Assembly: GCA_025352345.1 (NCBI GenBank)
Contig: JANXTP010000360.1
Coordinates: 1 to 11,354 of the forward strand
Length of the DNA: 11,354 bases
Source: Burkholderiales bacterium
Lineage (GTDB): Bacteria; Pseudomonadota; Gammaproteobacteria; Burkholderiales; Burkholderiaceae_C
Direction: 5' to 3'
Shown: piece after piece, positions 1 to 7,261 of the stretch
Layout of the letters: each line of letters begins with the position of its first letter
Numbering within the stretch: the first letter of the stretch is position 1
Notes under the pieces: generated by a model
What the model was told of the DNA's origin: nothing
Databases searched by the model: none
What the model saw: only the letters and a program-made list of their open reading frames with translations
Program-made: the position numbers and the translations under genes

Positions 1-953
1 AAGCCGGCCATCACCACCGCGACCAGTCCCGCCAGACTGACCACGCCGACCATCGCCGACATGCCGATCAGCGCTTTCTCGCCCACGCCGACCACGTCCC
101 ACAACTCGTCGAGCGCCACACCGGGCAGCACCGCCATCAGCGGCTCATCGGCGTAGTCAGCCACGAAGCGCTGCACATTGAATACTGCGGCCCGGCCCTT
201 CAAACCCACCAGCGCGGCGGTCACCACCTTCGGCCTCAGGTCGAACTTGCGCGCCTGGTCGGGCGCGATCGACACGCCCGGCATCGGCGCGCCGCCGACC
301 CAGTCGATGTGGATCGCCTCCATAGATTCGAGGCTGATGTGCACCGTGCGGTCGACCGGCGTGCCGGTGCGTTTCAGGATGCCGACCACGGTGAACGGCT
401 TGTCGGCATGCTCGGCGCCAGGCAAGCCACCCGCGCCGTGCGTCAGCGTCAGCTTGTTGCCGAGTTGGTAGCCCAGTGCGTCGGCGACCTCGGCGCCCAG
501 CACCGCGCCGTACAACCCGTCGATGCCATCGGCAAACGCGCGGCCCTGCGCCAGCACCAATGGCTCGCGGTCTCCGTAGAGGAATCGGTTGAAGTAATCC
601 ACCGTCGTGCCCAGCACCGCATAGCCCTTGTGCGAATCGCCGAGCGACAACGGCACCACCCAGGCCACCGCGCGGTGTTTCGCGATCGCCTCGACGCTGC
701 TGATGCGGATGTTGTTGGTCGCACTGCCGACGCGGAACACCGCGTACAGCATCAGCTGGACCGAGCCGGTGCGCGCCCCGACGACGAGGTCGGTGCCGCT
801 GACCGACTGCGAGAAGTTCTCGCGCACATCGGTGCGCACCTGCTCGAATCCGAGCAACAAGAAGGTCGATAACGCGACCGACAGCAGCACCAGCGACAGC
901 GTCGCACGTCGGTTCCAGGCACTGCGCCAGGCCAGCGTCAGCAGCGCCCTCAC
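1..953 (-). CDS. ABC transporter permease, FtsX/MacB type (C-terminus cut by window edge)
   Basis: Membrane subunit of an ABC transporter of the FtsX/MacB/LolE class, paired with the ATPase just upstream. Read from a GTG at 953-951, the frame stays open to the edge and gives 317 residues. It opens with a basic segment and the first transmembrane helix (about 19-38, ALSTFLLLGF), then a large periplasmic MacB-like domain (about 40-290), and ends inside a second helix (about 297-317). The remaining helices would lie left of the window. The GTG overlaps the ATPase stop as GTGA, which indicates translational coupling and supports this start. These permeases usually transmit ATPase motion to periplasmic substrates or lipoproteins rather than form a classic channel. 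The substrate is unknown. Related ATPase-permease pairs occur in Zur-controlled loci of some pseudomonads, but I see no Zur box here, so a zinc link would be speculation. Confidence 0.85.
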   Translation of the reverse strand, partial: MRALLTLAWRSAWNRRATLSLVLLSVALSTFLLLGFEQVRTDVRENFSQSVSGTDLVVGARTGSVQLMLYAVFRVGSATNNIRISSVEAIAKHRAVAWVVPLSLGDSHKGYAVLGTTVDYFNRFLYGDREPLVLAQGRAFADGIDGLYGAVLGAEVADALGYQLGNKLTLTHGAGGLPGAEHADKPFTVVGILKRTGTPVDRTVHISLESMEAIHIDWVGGAPMPGVSIAPDQARKFDLRPKVVTAALVGLKGRAAVFNVQRFVADYADEPLMAVLPGVALDELWDVVGVGEKALIGMSAMVGVVSLAGLVAVVMAG

Positions 954-1660
954 GCAGCGTCTTCCATCGCGGACGTGGCCGCGCGGTTGATCGCCGACAG
1001 CGACAACCGCTCATCGAAGCGCACCGCCAGCCGCTCATCGTGGCTGACGAAGACCAGCGTGCCGCCAGACGCACGGCAAGCATCCAGCAGCAGGTCCATG
1101 AAGCTGTCGCGCAAGGCCGCGTCGAGTGCCGATGTCGGCTCGTCGGCAATCACCACCTCGGGCCGGCCGATCAGTGCGCGCGCTGCGGCCACCCGCTGCT
1201 GCTGGCCCACCGACAACTGCGCGGCCGGCCGCGCCCACAGGCTGTCCGCCAGGCCGACGCGCTGCAGCAGATCACGCGCGGCAGCGCCGGGCGAACTGCC
1301 GTCTTGCGTTGCCCGCTCGCGGCGCAGGGCGGAGAAGCGGCACGGCAACAGCACGTTGTCGATCACGCTCAGATAAGGCAGCAGGTTGAACTGCTGGAAG
1401 ATGTAGCCCAGGTGATCGGCGCGGAACGCATCGCGCCGCGCGCCCGACAGATCAGACCAGCGGGTGCCCAGCAGGCTGACCGACCCGGCGCGAGGCAAGA
1501 GCACGCCGGCCAGCAGACCGAGCAGCGTGCTCTTGCCGCCACCGCTCGGGCCGTGCAGGAACACCGTGCGGCCGGCGGCAACGCTGAGCGTGTCGATGGC
1601 CACGCAATCGATTGCAGCGCCCGGCCAGGCAAAACGCAAATCCTGAACGTTGATCACCAC
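950..1660 (-). CDS. ABC transporter ATP-binding protein (LolD/MacB class)
   Basis: Cytoplasmic ATPase, 236 residues, expected to energise the FtsX-type permease encoded directly downstream. All nucleotide-binding motifs are present in order: Walker A GPSGGGKST (37-45), Q-loop IFQQ (about 87-90), signature LSVGQ (149-153), Walker B VVIADE (169-174), D-loop SALD and H-loop His207 in SHDE. The length and the compact domain fit the LolD/MacB/FtsE group. Translation appears to start at GTG 1660; the next codon is also GTG, so the start could shift by one. No strong Shine-Dalgarno is visible, only a weak GAAAG. The stop TGA overlaps the GTG of the permease. It lies 54 bp after the desuccinylase-like gene on the same strand, so a shared transcript is possible. 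The start is less certain than the family. Confidence 0.92.
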   Translation of the reverse strand: MVINVQDLRFAWPGAAIDCVAIDTLSVAAGRTVFLHGPSGGGKSTLLGLLAGVLLPRAGSVSLLGTRWSDLSGARRDAFRADHLGYIFQQFNLLPYLSVIDNVLLPCRFSALRRERATQDGSSPGAAARDLLQRVGLADSLWARPAAQLSVGQQQRVAAARALIGRPEVVIADEPTSALDAALRDSFMDLLLDACRASGGTLVFVSHDERLAVRFDERLSLSAINRAATSAMEDAA

Positions 1661-1694
1661 ACAGCTTTCAAAACAAGAGGCCCGGCATCGGACA

Positions 1695-1713
1695 CCTTGT
1701 TGGGAGCAACAGG
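1695..1713 (-). other. Weak hairpin between the acylase gene and the ABC genes
   Basis: On the minus strand, directly after the acylase stop codon, CCTGTTG and CAACAAGG can pair around a CTCC loop (seven pairs with one bulged A). No run of T follows, so this is not a good intrinsic terminator. It might stabilise the upstream mRNA 3' end or attenuate read-through into the ABC genes. It may equally be chance. Confidence 0.25.
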
Positions 1714-1714
1714 C

Positions 1715-2722
1715 TCACTCAAGGTTCAGTGAACGGCTGCTGCGACGCGCGAAATAAAACCATTCGTTGCCCGGCATCGCCTTGGTGTTCGGGAACACGA
1801 TGAAGCCGTCGCCCAGTGCGGTGACGGCGGTGCCGTCGTGCCGGTAGCCAATCGGCTCGCCGGCTGTCACCGGGTCGAAACTGGCCCAGGGCTTGACGAA
1901 GGCGTCGCCCGCATTCAAGCGGTCGGTGACATGGATCAGCTTCAGCAACTCGATGTCGGTGCGCGGCGCACGGGCAGGCACGTCGATCATGCCCAGGTGC
2001 GCCATGGCGTTGATGATGGCTTGGTAGGCAACTTCAGGCCCCGCCGGGTCGTCATGTTGCCCACATTCCAGCGTGATCGCCATGCCACCCACGCTGCGCA
2101 TGTACTCGGTGGTGCCGACGCCGTAGCGCGGATCGGTGTTGAGCAGCCTGGCGCGCGCGGTCTGCGGATCGTCCGATTGTTCGGCCCGCTGGACGCGAGC
2201 GGCCACGCCCTCGGCGTAGGTTTCCAGCCAGCCTTCGACCAGGCGCCGCGGGCCCAGTCGAACCGCCAGCGCTTCCTCCTGTGCCGCCTGCGCGTAGGGC
2301 TGCAGCGTGCCGTTGTTGTTCGCCGGTCCGATCATCGCGAACGGTTCACCCGGCGAGTGGAAAGAATGCAGGTCGATCAGCACATCGTGCTGGCTGAGCA
2401 GGGGGCACAAGGCGTTGGCAATGCGGTCCTCGAAGTCCTGCGGATGTTCAATTGGGCCGAGGTTGCGGTTGAGGTTGCGATCGCCCTCGCGCTGCCCACG
2501 CTCGTACGCCTTCTGGTTGGTGACCGGCACGAAGGAGACGCTGCCGCGCAGCAGGTTGAGCTTCTTGGATTCAAACTCGGCCAGCACGCGCTCGATGGCG
2601 CGTGGCCCGCAGAGTTCGTTGCCGTGCACCGCTCCCAGCACGATCAGGCGCGGGCCCGCACGCTCGGTCTTGATCCCCTTGACGTTGAAGGGTGCGATGC
2701 GGGTGGGGTCGGCGTTCGACAT
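1715..2722 (-). CDS. Succinylglutamate desuccinylase/aspartoacylase family zinc hydrolase
   Basis: Zinc-dependent M14-like amidohydrolase of the AstE/AspA family, 335 residues, probably cytoplasmic since no signal peptide is visible. The metal site is complete: His33 and Glu36 in GAVHGNE, and His119 in LIDLHSF. The substrate-binding DRNLNR motif is at 81-86, and Glu219 in TLECG sits where the catalytic glutamate is found in aspartoacylases. Family members remove acyl groups from N-acyl amino acids. There is no arginine succinyltransferase (ast) gene nearby, so an AstE role in arginine catabolism is not supported and the substrate is unknown. The start is ATG 2722, the first one fitting the family N-terminus; the upstream bases lack a clear Shine-Dalgarno. 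The gene precedes the ABC ATPase by 54 bp on the same strand. Confidence 0.88.
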   Translation of the reverse strand: MSNADPTRIAPFNVKGIKTERAGPRLIVLGAVHGNELCGPRAIERVLAEFESKKLNLLRGSVSFVPVTNQKAYERGQREGDRNLNRNLGPIEHPQDFEDRIANALCPLLSQHDVLIDLHSFHSPGEPFAMIGPANNNGTLQPYAQAAQEEALAVRLGPRRLVEGWLETYAEGVAARVQRAEQSDDPQTARARLLNTDPRYGVGTTEYMRSVGGMAITLECGQHDDPAGPEVAYQAIINAMAHLGMIDVPARAPRTDIELLKLIHVTDRLNAGDAFVKPWASFDPVTAGEPIGYRHDGTAVTALGDGFIVFPNTKAMPGNEWFYFARRSSRSLNLE

Positions 2723-2857
2723 GGGAAGTGGGCGGGAAGAAGGCGGTGTGAGGGATCAGTCGGCGAGGAGCGAGCGGGGTCGAAGCGGCACGCTGCGCTC
2801 ACTGTCAGCATTCTCCATGCAAGCCTGCCAACCACAGCGAACCTGACATGCCGCAGT

Positions 2858-3157
2858 TCAAACAGGCAACAACTGACACCTCGAAATCCGTGCAAGCGTC
2901 TCGCCCATGGTTTCGCGAGCGATCGCCGTGTCGTAGTTCGCCTGGCCACGCAACCACCAACCATCGCTGAGCCCGAAGTAGCGGCACAGCCGCAGATCGG
3001 TGTCGGCGGTGATGGCTCGCTTGCCAGCGACGATGTCGCCGATGCGCTGCGGCGGCACGCCGATGTCTTTGGCCAGCCTGTACTTGCTGAGGCCCAGCGG
3101 CTTCAAGAATTCCTCGTCCAGCATTTCGCCAGGTGACACGGGGGCAACGGTACGCAT
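2858..3157 (-). CDS. higA: HigA-family antitoxin, XRE helix-turn-helix
   Basis: Antitoxin and autorepressor of the HigBA type II toxin-antitoxin module, 99 residues. The central part (about 23-62, with KYRLAKDIGVPPQRIG followed by a conserved GKRAITADTDLRL stretch) is the typical XRE/Cro helix-turn-helix of HigA proteins; the C-terminal helix ends a few residues later, as usual for this size. The start ATG 3157 is well supported: AGGAG at 3169-3165 lies seven bases upstream and overlaps the region of the toxin stop codon. The gap from toxin stop to antitoxin start is 12 bp, so the two are co-transcribed and coupled. The toxin-first order is the hallmark of higBA as opposed to relBE. The likely binding site is the inverted repeat in the toxin promoter. 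Antitoxin binding and neutralisation are family knowledge. Confidence 0.92.
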   Translation of the reverse strand: MRTVAPVSPGEMLDEEFLKPLGLSKYRLAKDIGVPPQRIGDIVAGKRAITADTDLRLCRYFGLSDGWWLRGQANYDTAIARETMGETLARISRCQLLPV

Positions 3158-3169
3158 GTCAAAACTCCT

Positions 3170-3451
3170 TCAGTGGTAGTCCACGATCTCCACGTTCTGC
3201 GGGCCTTGCGCCGTCCAGACAAAACAGACGCGCCATTGATCGTTGATGCGTATGCCGTGCTGGCCCTTGCGGCTTCCCTTCAACGCCTCCAGCTGATTGC
3301 CAGGGGGTGCGCCCAGGTCATCGAGAAGGGCTGACCAGTCGAGTTGCTCCAACTTGCGCAGCGCAGGCCGCTCGATGTTGACCCAGCGGCGAACCCGTTG
3401 GCCGAGAAAGAGCGTCTGCGTTTGCGCGCATTTGAAGCTCCTGATCGGCAT
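3170..3451 (-). CDS. higB: HigB-family toxin (RelE/ParE superfamily mRNA interferase)
   Basis: Toxin of the HigBA module, 93 residues from ATG 3451. HigB toxins cleave mRNA on the ribosome. The sequence carries the family blocks RSFKCAQTQTLF near the start, PPGNQLEALKGSRKGQ (49-64), HGIRINDQWRVCF (65-77) and the terminal VEIVDYH. An in-frame ATG two codons upstream (3457) is possible, but I prefer 3451. The family usually begins about five residues before the SF(K/R)C block, and the predicted transcription start falls exactly on the A of this ATG, whereas 3457 would lie outside the message. No Shine-Dalgarno precedes either ATG. The gene is divergent from ileS. All conserved blocks are intact, so I expect an active toxin. 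Confidence 0.9.
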   Translation of the reverse strand: MPIRSFKCAQTQTLFLGQRVRRWVNIERPALRKLEQLDWSALLDDLGAPPGNQLEALKGSRKGQHGIRINDQWRVCFVWTAQGPQNVEIVDYH

Positions 3452-3457
3452 GCACAT

Positions 3458-3486
3458 ATATTAACGTCTCTCGTTAATAACGTCAA
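3458..3486 (-). promoter_or_regulatory. Sigma-70 promoter of higBA
   Basis: On the minus strand TTGACG (3486-3481) is followed after exactly 17 bp by TAATAT (3463-3458), a near-consensus -35/-10 pair. Counting seven bases on from the last -10 base puts +1 at 3451, the A of the preferred higB ATG, so the mRNA would be leaderless. The palindromic operator covers the spacer and most of the -10. Confidence 0.7.
3459..3479. promoter_or_regulatory. Putative HigA operator, 8+8 bp inverted repeat
   Basis: TATTAACG and CGTTAATA form a perfect inverted repeat separated by TCTCT. It lies inside the higBA promoter, between the -35 and through the -10, where a bound repressor would exclude RNA polymerase. 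Autorepression by HigA is the family norm. The TTAACG half-site resembles, from memory, operators of related antitoxins such as GraA. Confidence 0.75.
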
Positions 3487-3749
3487 CCGTGAATGTGTCT
3501 CCGCCGGTAGAATCGATCTCACGTTTTCGAACCTGTGTCTACTGTCTCGCCGCCCCAACGGACACGGTGCCACGCACCGGCAGACGTCGCACGACCGAAT
3601 TTGACGCTGCGGTTCCGCGTTTCGCGCAGCATCGCCGCCATCGTAGCCCTGCACACTGATCTGACCGGCTCGCGTCGCGCGATGCAGGCCCCTCATAAAC
3701 ACCTTTTGCCGACGCGCCTGACGTGATCGCCAACCGTCGAGACCGAAGC
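3487..3749 (+). promoter_or_regulatory. Intergenic region upstream of ileS; possible promoter at TAGAAT
   Basis: This 263 bp gap separates the divergent higBA promoter from ileS and must hold the ileS promoter unless transcription enters from elsewhere. The best -10-like element I see is TAGAAT at 3508-3513, with no convincing -35. If it is used, the leader would be about 230 nt. No T-box or isoleucine-rich leader peptide is evident, and I could not recognise any ribF remnant. Confidence 0.3.
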
Positions 3750-6731
3750 ATGTCCACCGAAAAATCGAACCCCAACGCCGACGCTTCCGGCCTGCGCGCC
3801 ACGCTGAACCTGCCGGACACACCGTTCCCGATGCGCGGCGACCTGCCCAAGCGTGAACCCTCGTGGGTGCAGCAGTGGGACGACGCCGGCACCTACCAGC
3901 GGCTGCGCGAGGCCCGCTGCGGCGCACCGAAGTTCGTGCTGCATGATGGTCCGCCGTATGCCAATGGCCAGATCCACATCGGCCACGCGGTCAACAAGGT
4001 GCTGAAAGACATGATCGTCAAGGCGCGCCAGCTCAAGGGCATGGACGCGACCTACATCCCGGGTTGGGATTGCCACGGGCTGCCGATCGAGAACCAGATC
4101 GAGAAGACCTTCGGCCGCAAGCTGCCACGCGCCGAAGTGCAGGCCAAGAGCCGGGCCTTTGCTGCCGAACAAATCGCGCAGCAGATGGCCGACTTCAAGC
4201 GCCTGGGCGTGCTGGCCGATTGGGCGCACCCCTACCGCACGATGGACTTCGGCAACGAGGCCGGCGAGATCCGCACGCTGAAGCGGGTGATGGAGCGCGG
4301 CTACGTCTATCGGGGTTTGAAACCTGTCTACTGGTGCTTCGACTGCGGGTCTTCTTTGGCCGAGTTCGAGATCGAGTACGCCGACAAGACCTCGCAGTCG
4401 CTCGATGTGGCCTTTCTGTGCGCCGAGCCTGCTCGGCTGGCCGCAGCGTTCGGGCTGCCGTCGTTGAACAAGGACGCTTTTGCGGTCATCTGGACCACCA
4501 CCGCGTGGACCCTTCCCGCCAACCAGGCGCTGAACCTGAATCCGGCCCTTGAGTACAGCCTGGTCGACACCGAACGCGGCCTGTTGTTGCTGGCGTCGGC
4601 GCGCGTTGAAGACAGTCTGAAACGCTACGGCCTGCAAGGCAGCGTGATCGCCACCGCGCTGGGCGAGAAGTTCGATGGCATCCAGTTCCGCCATCCGCTG
4701 GCCCATGTCGATGCCGGCTACGACCGGCTGAGCCCTGTCTACCTCGCCGACTACGCCACCGCCGACGACGGCACCGGCCTCGTGCATGCAGCACCGGCCT
4801 ATGGCGTGGACGACTTCAAGTCCTGCGTCGCGCACGGCATGGCGATCGACGTCATCCTGAACCCGGTCACCGGCAGCGGTGTCTACGACGCGAGCCTGCC
4901 GCTGTTCGGCGGGCAGCACATCTGGAAGGCGTGTGCGGTGATCATCGACGCGCTCCGTGGTGACACAAAAGAGGCGAACCGCCTGCTCGCCACCGCGACC
5001 TTCCAGCACAGCTACCCGCACTGCTGGCGCCACAAGACGCCGGTGATCTACCGCGCCGCGGCGCAGTGGTTCGTGCGGATGGACGAGGCCACCGACGACA
5101 CCGTCGGCGTGTTCGCCACCGACCCGGCGCCGCAAACGCTGCGCCAGAGCGCGCTGGCCGCGATCGACGGGGATTCGAGTCGCGGACAAGCGGCGACGAC
5201 CTTCTATCCCGAAAACGGCCGCATCCGGTTGCGCGACATGATCGCCAACCGGCCCGACTGGTGCATCAGCCGCCAGCGCAACTGGGGCGTGCCCCTGCCG
5301 TTCTTCCTGCACCAGGACAGCGGCGAGCTGCATCCGCAAACGCTGGAATTGATGGACCGCGCGGCCGCCCTGGTCGAGCAAGGCGGCGTCGAAGCCTGGT
5401 CGCAACTCGATCCGCGCGACTGGCTGGGTGACGAGGCCGCGCACTACACCAAGAGCACCGACATTCTCGATGTGTGGTTCGACTCGGGCAGCACCTTCAA
5501 CCACGTGCTGCGCGGCTCGCACGATGGCGCCGGTCAGGCCGAAGGCCCCGAGGCCGACCTCTACCTCGAAGGCCACGACCAGCACCGCGGCTGGTTCCAT
5601 TCGTCCCTGCTGATCGCCTGCGCGATCGAGGGCCACGCGCCGTACAAGGGCCTGCTGACGCACGGCTTCGCAACCGACGGCCAGGGCCGCAAGATGAGCA
5701 AGTCGCTGGGCAACGTCGTGGCGCCGCAGTCGGTCAGCGACAAGCTGGGCGCCGAGATCGTGCGTCTGTGGGTTGCCAGTACCGACTACTCGGGCGACCT
5801 GAACATCGACGACAAGATCCTCGCGCGCGTGGTCGATGGCTACCGCCGCATCCGCAACACGCTGCGCTTTTTACTCGCCAACACCAGCGATTTCGATGTG
5901 TCTAAGGACGCGGTGCCGCTGTCGGAGCTGCTGGAGATCGACCGCTACGCGCTGGCCCGCGCCGCACAGTTCCAGGCCGAGGTGCTGGCGCACTACGAGG
6001 TCTATGAATTCCACCCGGTGGTGGCGAAGCTGCAGGTCTATTGCAGCGAGGACCTGGGCGCGTTCTACCTCGACGTGCTGAAGGACAGGCTCTACACCAC
6101 CGCACCGAAAAGCCCTGCGCGCCGCAGTGCACAGACCGCGCTGTGGCACATCACGAACGCGATGCTGCGCTGGATGGCGCCGTTCCTCAGCTTCACCGCC
6201 GAAGAGGCTTGGCCGATCTTCGCACCGGGCACGTCGTCGTCGATCTTCGTCGAGACATACGCACCCTTCTCAGAACCTGAGGAACAAGTGCTTTGGAACT
6301 GGGCACGAATTCGAGCGGTTCGAGACGTGGTGAATAAGGAGATAGAAGGTTTGCGAAGCAAGCAAATGTTGGGCTCTTCTCTGCAAGCAGACATAGTTCT
6401 GTGGGCCGACGGAGGAACGTTAGACGTTCTTCGAAGTTTGGGCGACGACCTTAAGTTCGTCCTCATCACATCAACCGCAGAAGTACGTGCATTTGATGCT
6501 GAAGACATTTCAAACTCGGGAGGATCGTTGGCTCAGCCTGTAGGTAGTCAGACAGTTGGATCGATTTTTTACGGCATGTTGTCAGTCAAGGTCACACCGT
6601 CCAATCACGCCAAATGCGAGCGCTGCTGGCACTACCGCGACGATGTCGGCCACGACGCTGCGCACCCGACAATCTGCGGCCGCTGCACCAGCAACCTCTA
6701 CGGCACCGGCGAAGTCCGCAGAGTGGCCTGA
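3750..6731 (+). CDS. ileS: Isoleucyl-tRNA synthetase
   Basis: Charges tRNA-Ile with isoleucine and hydrolyses mischarged valyl-tRNA; essential, cytoplasmic. From ATG 3750 the protein has 993 residues, somewhat longer than E. coli IleS (about 938). Class I motifs are present: HIGH (76-79), the CP1 editing domain with WTTTAWTLPAN (about 248) and GTGLVHAAPAYG, then KMSKS (648-652), an anticodon-binding domain, and a C-terminal zinc finger with Cys956/959 and Cys976/979. The open frame also allows GTG 3723. I chose 3750 because the residues after it fit usual IleS N-termini; neither start has a strong Shine-Dalgarno. lspA follows after one base. Oddity: codons for about residues 831-950 have much lower GC and include ATA, TTA and CGA, unlike the rest of the gene, suggesting a mosaic allele. 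The frame and the zinc finger are intact, so the enzyme should work. Confidence 0.97.
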   Translation: MSTEKSNPNADASGLRATLNLPDTPFPMRGDLPKREPSWVQQWDDAGTYQRLREARCGAPKFVLHDGPPYANGQIHIGHAVNKVLKDMIVKARQLKGMDATYIPGWDCHGLPIENQIEKTFGRKLPRAEVQAKSRAFAAEQIAQQMADFKRLGVLADWAHPYRTMDFGNEAGEIRTLKRVMERGYVYRGLKPVYWCFDCGSSLAEFEIEYADKTSQSLDVAFLCAEPARLAAAFGLPSLNKDAFAVIWTTTAWTLPANQALNLNPALEYSLVDTERGLLLLASARVEDSLKRYGLQGSVIATALGEKFDGIQFRHPLAHVDAGYDRLSPVYLADYATADDGTGLVHAAPAYGVDDFKSCVAHGMAIDVILNPVTGSGVYDASLPLFGGQHIWKACAVIIDALRGDTKEANRLLATATFQHSYPHCWRHKTPVIYRAAAQWFVRMDEATDDTVGVFATDPAPQTLRQSALAAIDGDSSRGQAATTFYPENGRIRLRDMIANRPDWCISRQRNWGVPLPFFLHQDSGELHPQTLELMDRAAALVEQGGVEAWSQLDPRDWLGDEAAHYTKSTDILDVWFDSGSTFNHVLRGSHDGAGQAEGPEADLYLEGHDQHRGWFHSSLLIACAIEGHAPYKGLLTHGFATDGQGRKMSKSLGNVVAPQSVSDKLGAEIVRLWVASTDYSGDLNIDDKILARVVDGYRRIRNTLRFLLANTSDFDVSKDAVPLSELLEIDRYALARAAQFQAEVLAHYEVYEFHPVVAKLQVYCSEDLGAFYLDVLKDRLYTTAPKSPARRSAQTALWHITNAMLRWMAPFLSFTAEEAWPIFAPGTSSSIFVETYAPFSEPEEQVLWNWARIRAVRDVVNKEIEGLRSKQMLGSSLQADIVLWADGGTLDVLRSLGDDLKFVLITSTAEVRAFDAEDISNSGGSLAQPVGSQTVGSIFYGMLSVKVTPSNHAKCERCWHYRDDVGHDAAHPTICGRCTSNLYGTGEVRRVA
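6241..6600 (+). other. Low-GC mosaic patch within ileS
   Basis: A hand count gives about 50% GC over this stretch (179 of 360), with 45% in its last 60 bases. The 60 bases just before hold 65% and those just after 65%; 6121-6180 has 68%. Rare codons for a GC-rich genome cluster here, including ATA, TTA (6420-6422), CGA, AGT and TTG. The frame is unbroken across both edges. The patch matches the C-terminal part of the anticodon-binding domain up to the zinc finger. Confidence 0.7.
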
Positions 6732-6732
6732 G

Positions 6733-7245
6733 ATGGTTGACAAGAAAAGTGGCGGCTCCAACCTGCTTCCCTGGCTGGGCATCGCACTGCTCATCATCGT
6801 GGCCGACCAGCTCACCAAGACGCTGATCATCGGCAGCTTCCAACTGGGTGAAAACCACACCGTCACATCATTCTTCAACCTGGTGCGGGTGCACAACGCA
6901 GGCGCCGCGTTCAGCTTTCTGGCGGGCGCCTCGGGCTGGCAGCGCTGGTTCTTCGTCGGGCTCGGGCTGGCGGCCACGGCGTTCATCGTCTGGATGCTCA
7001 AGCGCCACGGCGGGCAGCGGCTGTTCAGCCTGGCCATGGCGCTGATCCTCGGCGGTGCGCTGGGCAATGTGATCGACCGGCTGCTGCACGGCCATGTGAT
7101 CGACTTCCTGCAGTTCCACTGGGAGGGGCTGGCGCCGGTCTTCCCCGGCGGCTACTTCCCCAGCTTCAACATTGCCGACAGCGCGATCACCGTCGGCGCG
7201 GTGCTGCTGATCCTCGACGAACTGCGGCGCGTGCGGCGCGGCTGA
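6733..7245 (+). CDS. lspA: Lipoprotein signal peptidase (signal peptidase II)
   Basis: Inner-membrane aspartic peptidase that removes signal peptides from diacylglyceryl-modified prolipoproteins; target of globomycin. 170 residues from ATG 6733, the family's usual size. The conserved boxes are present: VADQLTK near the first helix (Asp25), NAGAAFSFLAG (55-65), GNVIDRLLHGHVIDF (111-125) and FNIADSAITVG (145-155). Asp124 and Asp149 match the catalytic pair. Four hydrophobic helices can be seen (about 11-27, 72-89, 97-114 and 150-163). The frame extends far upstream inside ileS, but ATG 6733 gives the correct N-terminus. Only one base separates the ileS stop from this ATG, so translation is probably coupled. 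ileS-lspA adjacency is widespread in proteobacteria. The gene is convergent with the oxidoreductase, whose stop lies 16 bp away; no terminator is visible between them. Confidence 0.97.
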   Translation: MVDKKSGGSNLLPWLGIALLIIVADQLTKTLIIGSFQLGENHTVTSFFNLVRVHNAGAAFSFLAGASGWQRWFFVGLGLAATAFIVWMLKRHGGQRLFSLAMALILGGALGNVIDRLLHGHVIDFLQFHWEGLAPVFPGGYFPSFNIADSAITVGAVLLILDELRRVRRG

Positions 7246-7261
7246 ACCCGCAGGCGCTGGA

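Noticed and set aside
157..1149. 330-codon minus-strand frame across the permease
   Set aside because: Arg/Ala-rich shadow; a different minus frame from GTG 953 gives a proper FtsX-type permease with membrane helices.
1838..3136. 432-codon plus-strand frame over the acylase and higA genes
   Set aside because: Runs antisense through two genes with complete family motifs and shows no domain of its own.
3681..3726. 14-codon open frame ending on the alternative ileS GTG, as a possible leader peptide
   Set aside because: It has no isoleucine codons and no Shine-Dalgarno, so attenuation by isoleucine starvation is not supported.
3693..5663. 656-codon open frame on the minus strand opposite ileS
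   Set aside because: Composition is a GC-skewed shadow with no recognisable domain; the plus strand carries all IleS motifs through this stretch.
7246..7261. Bidirectional terminator between lspA and the convergent oxidoreductase
   Set aside because: The gap is 16 bp and shows no stem-loop with a T tract.
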